A stretch of DNA of 64,000 nt, taken from Pelosinus sp. IPA-1. GTDB taxonomy: Bacteria > Bacillota > Negativicutes > DSM-13327. Shown one piece after another: positions 61,465 through 64,000 of the stretch. Each line of letters begins with the position of its first letter. Position 1 is the stretch's first letter. The DNA lies in contig NZ_BSVC01000006.1 of NCBI RefSeq assembly GCF_030269905.1, positions 364,070 to 428,069 on the forward strand, written 5' to 3'. Below the pieces are notes generated by a model. It saw only the letters and a list, made by a program, of their open reading frames with translations. It was not told the origin of the DNA and searched no databases. The translations under genes and the position numbers were made by a program.

Positions 61465-62682
61465 TTATTCTATAATAATGCGATGAAAGGTTTTTTTACC
61501 TTTACGAATAAGCAGGCTATGATTTTCAAATAAATCAGCAGTAATTATAAAGTCTAAATCGGTTACTTTATTGTCGCCAATATAAAGACCGCCTTGTTGG
61601 ATTAGTCTTCTTCCTTCGCTTTTGGATGGGACTATTCCAGTTGCAGCTAAAACGTCAATAATTTTGTTACCAAGCATGTTAGTGGTAATGGACACTGTCG
61701 GGGCATTATCTAATGCACCAGCTCCACTAAATAATGCTTCAGTTGCTTGTTGCGCTTTTTCAGCTTCTTCTGAACCATGAATGAGGTTCGTTACTTCGAA
61801 GGCTAGTATTTTTTTTGCGATGTTAATTTCTTTGTCTTTAAGAGCACCTAGCCTTCTTACTTCATCCATTGGCATAAAAGTTAGAAGTGCTAAACATTTT
61901 TCTACATCTGCATCGTCAATATTACGCCAATATTGGTAAAAAGCATAAGGAGAAGTTTTTTCGGCATCGAGCCAAAGTGCACCTTTCTCCGTTTTACCCA
62001 TCTTTCGCCCATCACTAGTGGTCAAAAGAGTATAGGTTAATCCGAAGGCTGGTTTGCTTTCTTTGCGTCTTATAAGATCTGCTCCAGCAAGGATGTTAGA
62101 CCATTGATCATCTCCGCCCATTTGCATGATGCAGTTGCATTGACGATTAAGTTCTAGGAAATCATAGGCTTGCATTAGCATATAGTTAAATTCTAAGAAA
62201 GATAACCCTTTGTCTAACCGTTGTTTAAAACATTCAGCAGTTAGCATCCGGTTGACCGAGAAGTGCACACCGATATCCCTTAAAAATTCGATGTAATTGA
62301 GATTAAGTAGCCAATCAGCATTATTAACCATTAACGCTTTGTTATCAGAGAAGTCAATAAAGCGCTGCATTTGTTTTTTAAAGCGTTCACCGTTGTGGAC
62401 GATATCATCTTGGGTCATCATTTTGCGCATATCAGTTTTACCTGAAGGATCACCGACCATTGTCGTGCCGCCACCGATTAGACACACGGGTCGATGACCA
62501 GCCTTTTGCATGTGTGCCATTACCATCATTCCTAGAAAATGTCCCACATGTAAGCTGTCCGCTGTGGGATCAAAGCCAATGTAAAAAGTGATTTTTTCTT
62601 TAGCAAAGAGTTCCGTCATTTCATCTTCATGGGTAAGTTGTTGGATAAAACCTCGTTCTTTAAGAACATCAAGTACAGTCAT
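61465..62682 (-). CDS. tyrS: Tyrosyl-tRNA synthetase
   Basis: This 405-residue class I synthetase has the HIGH-type motif as LHVGH (about 43-47 from this start), KMSKS as KMGKT, and a C-terminal S4 RNA-binding domain ([23 protein letters not shown]). ATG 62682 gives the family-typical [12 protein letters not shown]. The in-frame upstream ATG 62712 lies beyond the AAGGAGG site, although that site is 11-12 nt from ATG 62682, longer than usual. A T-box-like terminator region lies upstream at about 62725-62785. Confidence 0.95.
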   Translation of the reverse strand: MTVLDVLKERGFIQQLTHEDEMTELFAKEKITFYIGFDPTADSLHVGHFLGMMVMAHMQKAGHRPVCLIGGGTTMVGDPSGKTDMRKMMTQDDIVHNGERFKKQMQRFIDFSDNKALMVNNADWLLNLNYIEFLRDIGVHFSVNRMLTAECFKQRLDKGLSFLEFNYMLMQAYDFLELNRQCNCIMQMGGDDQWSNILAGADLIRRKESKPAFGLTYTLLTTSDGRKMGKTEKGALWLDAEKTSPYAFYQYWRNIDDADVEKCLALLTFMPMDEVRRLGALKDKEINIAKKILAFEVTNLIHGSEEAEKAQQATEALFSGAGALDNAPTVSITTNMLGNKIIDVLAATGIVPSKSEGRRLIQQGGLYIGDNKVTDLDFIITADLFENHSLLIRKGKKTFHRIIIE

Positions 62683-62721
62683 TGAGTTGATAAACCTCCT
62701 TATATTTGCCAAATGGTTAAC

Positions 62722-62830
62722 ATATAAAAATAAAACCGTCCTGGTTAGGGACGAGTATTACCCGCGCTGCCATTCCGTTCTAAGGTAAAACGGATTGCAT
62801 ATTTTTCGGGAAACTTTTATGTGAAATACT
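62722..62830 (-). promoter_or_regulatory. Truncated T-box-like leader of tyrS
   Basis: On the minus strand a T-box-like core (ATGGCAGCGCGGG, followed by TAATACTCGTCCC) and a terminator (CGTCC...GGACG, then TTTTATTTTT) precede tyrS. The predicted start of transcription is only about 45-50 nt upstream of the core, too little for the usual stem I with a specifier. The acceptor-pairing bases read TGGC, which would fit a discriminator G, not the A of tRNA-Tyr. Confidence 0.55.
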
Positions 62831-62836
62831 AACTGT

Positions 62837-62865
62837 AATATAGCAGGATACACCACAATTGTCAA
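62837..62865 (-). promoter_or_regulatory. Sigma-A promoter of tyrS
   Basis: On the minus strand TTGACA-17-TATATT, with start near 62830. Confidence 0.8.
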
Positions 62866-62880
62866 TGTGATCCATAGTTA

Positions 62881-62931
62881 AAGATTTGACCGTAACACCA
62901 TATAACATATGGTGTTACGGTCAAATCTTTC
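62881..62931. repeat. Perfect 24-bp inverted repeat between tyrS and yunB
   Basis: The two arms (62881-62904 and 62908-62931) are exact reverse complements around a 3-nt centre; each starts or ends with AAAGATTTGACC/GGTCAAATCTTT. It lies upstream of both divergent genes, so a terminator role would make little sense for either. Confidence 0.75.
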
Positions 62932-63009
62932 ATACGTTCCACATAAATATGACACATTAAAAGCGATAAAACCATATAATACGTTATATCCTACTTTAGG
63001 AGGGTAATC

Positions 63010-63684
63010 ATGAGGTTTTCTGTAGTGAAAAGACGGAGAATATCATCCTCAATATTGTTAGCTATTGTGGCATGTATTATTTTTGTGACGGGTTTTTGGA
63101 TGGTAGAAGCCCATTTAAAGCCAACATTATTAGTTATAGCTGAAACAAAAGCCACTTTTATTGCCACTCAATCTATTAATCAGGTTATTAACGACCGAGT
63201 GAATTTAGATATTAATCCTCAAACATTGATGAACGTTACACTTGATAGTCGTGGTCGTGTAGTGTTAATACAACCTAATACTATGGAATTTAATAGAATT
63301 GCTGCAGATACTACAATTAAAGTGCAAGATATTCTAAAAGGTATCGGTGAAGAGAAAATTGAGATACCAATGGGACAAATTTTAGGTAGTCAGTTATTGG
63401 CTAGCATTGGACCAAATATAACGGTAACGGTTATTCCAATTGGTACAGTTCAGGTAAAAGTAATCGATAAATTTGAACAGGCAGGTATTAATCAAACTAG
63501 GCACATGATTTATCTAATTGCCACTACACAAATTAGAATAGTAGTTCCCTTAGTTAGTAAAAGTATTAGTGTGGATACACAGATGCCAATCGCCGAATAT
63601 GTTGTTGTTGGGGATGTACCTAGTACATATGTACAATTTCCATTTCCTCTTCCTAATAATATAGCCGAAGAATTGAAACAATAA
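63010..63684 (+). CDS. yunB: Sporulation protein YunB
   Basis: This 224-residue protein has one N-terminal membrane helix (about 14-32) and an extracytoplasmic or forespore-facing domain. KATFIATQSINQVINDRV, VTLDSRGRVVLIQPNTMEFNRIAADTTIKVQDIL, IPMGQILGSQLLASIGPNITV and VVGDVPSTYV are blocks of the YunB family, which is confined to endospore formers. TAGGAGGG precedes the ATG. A CATATAAT at 62973 resembles a sigma-E -10 box. It is the last gene before the rRNA operon. Confidence 0.9.
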   Translation: MRFSVVKRRRISSSILLAIVACIIFVTGFWMVEAHLKPTLLVIAETKATFIATQSINQVINDRVNLDINPQTLMNVTLDSRGRVVLIQPNTMEFNRIAADTTIKVQDILKGIGEEKIEIPMGQILGSQLLASIGPNITVTVIPIGTVQVKVIDKFEQAGINQTRHMIYLIATTQIRIVVPLVSKSISVDTQMPIAEYVVVGDVPSTYVQFPFPLPNNIAEELKQ

Positions 63685-63720
63685 GAACAGGTATAAAATT
63701 AAAATCAATGAAAAAAGGGG

Positions 63721-63749
63721 TTGACATAAATTTAAAAAATATGTTAATA
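63721..63749 (+). promoter_or_regulatory. rRNA operon promoter P1
   Basis: TTGACA-17-TTAATA; consensus -35 box with ideal spacing. Confidence 0.8.
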
Positions 63750-63781
63750 TAAATAAGTCATCGGAAGCACTCTTGGAAATG

Positions 63782-63810
63782 TTGACAAGCCATAATAAAT
63801 GTGTTAACAT
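63782..63810 (+). promoter_or_regulatory. rRNA operon promoter P2
   Basis: TTGACA-17-TAACAT, 61 nt after P1. Tandem promoters before 16S are usual. The leader 63811-63981 includes CTTGAAAACTAAACA, a common pre-16S sequence of Firmicutes. Confidence 0.8.
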
Positions 63811-63981
63811 ATTTGAAGCGCAATAAGCGATGTAGTGTTCCTTGAAAACTAAACAATGTAAGTAAGGTTAAAATAAGCCAGATGTGCGGTACTCGTTTGA
63901 GTACAAAACAAAGTTGATCCACTTCGGTGAGATTGACAAAAGCTAGTTTTTTAAAGAGCCATCAAGGTTCTCTAATATAAT

Positions 63982-64000
63982 TTATTGGAGAGTTTGATCC
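63982..64000 (+). rRNA. rrs: 16S ribosomal RNA, 5' end only
   Basis: TTGGAGAGTTTGATCC is the start of bacterial 16S rRNA; the gene is cut by the window end after about 19 nt. The 5' end is set by alignment with the E. coli mature end. Confidence 0.9.

Overview
The window looks like chromosome from a low-to-moderate GC, spore-forming anaerobe of the Firmicutes, most likely Negativicutes (Sporomusa/Pelosinus type). The basis is Firmicutes gene order (ysgA-pheS-pheT-zapA-...-mutS2; ytxC-thrS-infC-rpmI-rplT), T-box leaders, sporulation genes (ytxC, yunB, a YjcZ-like microprotein), a Dcu-type C4-dicarboxylate carrier and a large purine/selenium catabolic cluster. The assignment is inference from gene content, not a phylogeny.

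Region 1 (1-7250) is a purine-salvage/oxidation operon: a three-subunit xanthine-dehydrogenase-type hydroxylase (Moco, FAD and 2Fe-2S subunits), an AzgA/PbuG-type purine permease and adenine deaminase. Region 2 (7251-26368) is an anaerobic purine-degradation island close to the E. coli ygeW-ygfK-ssnA-xdhD cluster: diaminopropionate ammonia-lyase, SsnA, a uracil-xanthine family permease, YgfK, YgeY, YgeW, carbamate kinase, a hydantoinase/dihydropyrimidinase, and a fused XdhD-like selenium-dependent hydroxylase. These are followed by selenium/molybdenum accessory genes (yedE, yedF, yqeC, a mocA-like gene, and xdhC split into two genes). Both regions start at clear sigma-54 (-24/-12) promoters, each preceded by a shared 35-nt upstream element (31 of 35 positions identical). 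I take this as evidence that one enhancer-binding regulator controls both.

Region 3 (26369-36790) is mixed: a heterodimeric ABC exporter with one degenerate ATPase site, two tandem structured ncRNA genes (6S-RNA-like, each with its own sigma-A promoter and terminator), a DUF4380-like protein, a C4-dicarboxylate transporter, a small coiled-coil protein, a 55-residue cysteine-rich microprotein, a nitroreductase and a DEAD-box helicase.

Region 4 (36790-57000) is core translation and cell biology: ytxC, T-box-controlled thrS, an L20-type leader with infC (ATT start), rpmI, rplT, a class II aldolase, KtrAB potassium uptake, an rRNA/tRNA methyltransferase, T-box-controlled pheST, an APC permease, zapA, a DUF421 protein, a U32 peptidase-family protein and mutS2. 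Region 5 (57000-64000) holds ybaB, two proteins of unknown function, YjcZ-like microproteins, a class A penicillin-binding protein, tyrS behind what looks like a truncated T-box, yunB, and tandem promoters leading into a 16S rRNA gene cut off by the window end. No CRISPR array, transposase, prophage or tRNA gene was seen.
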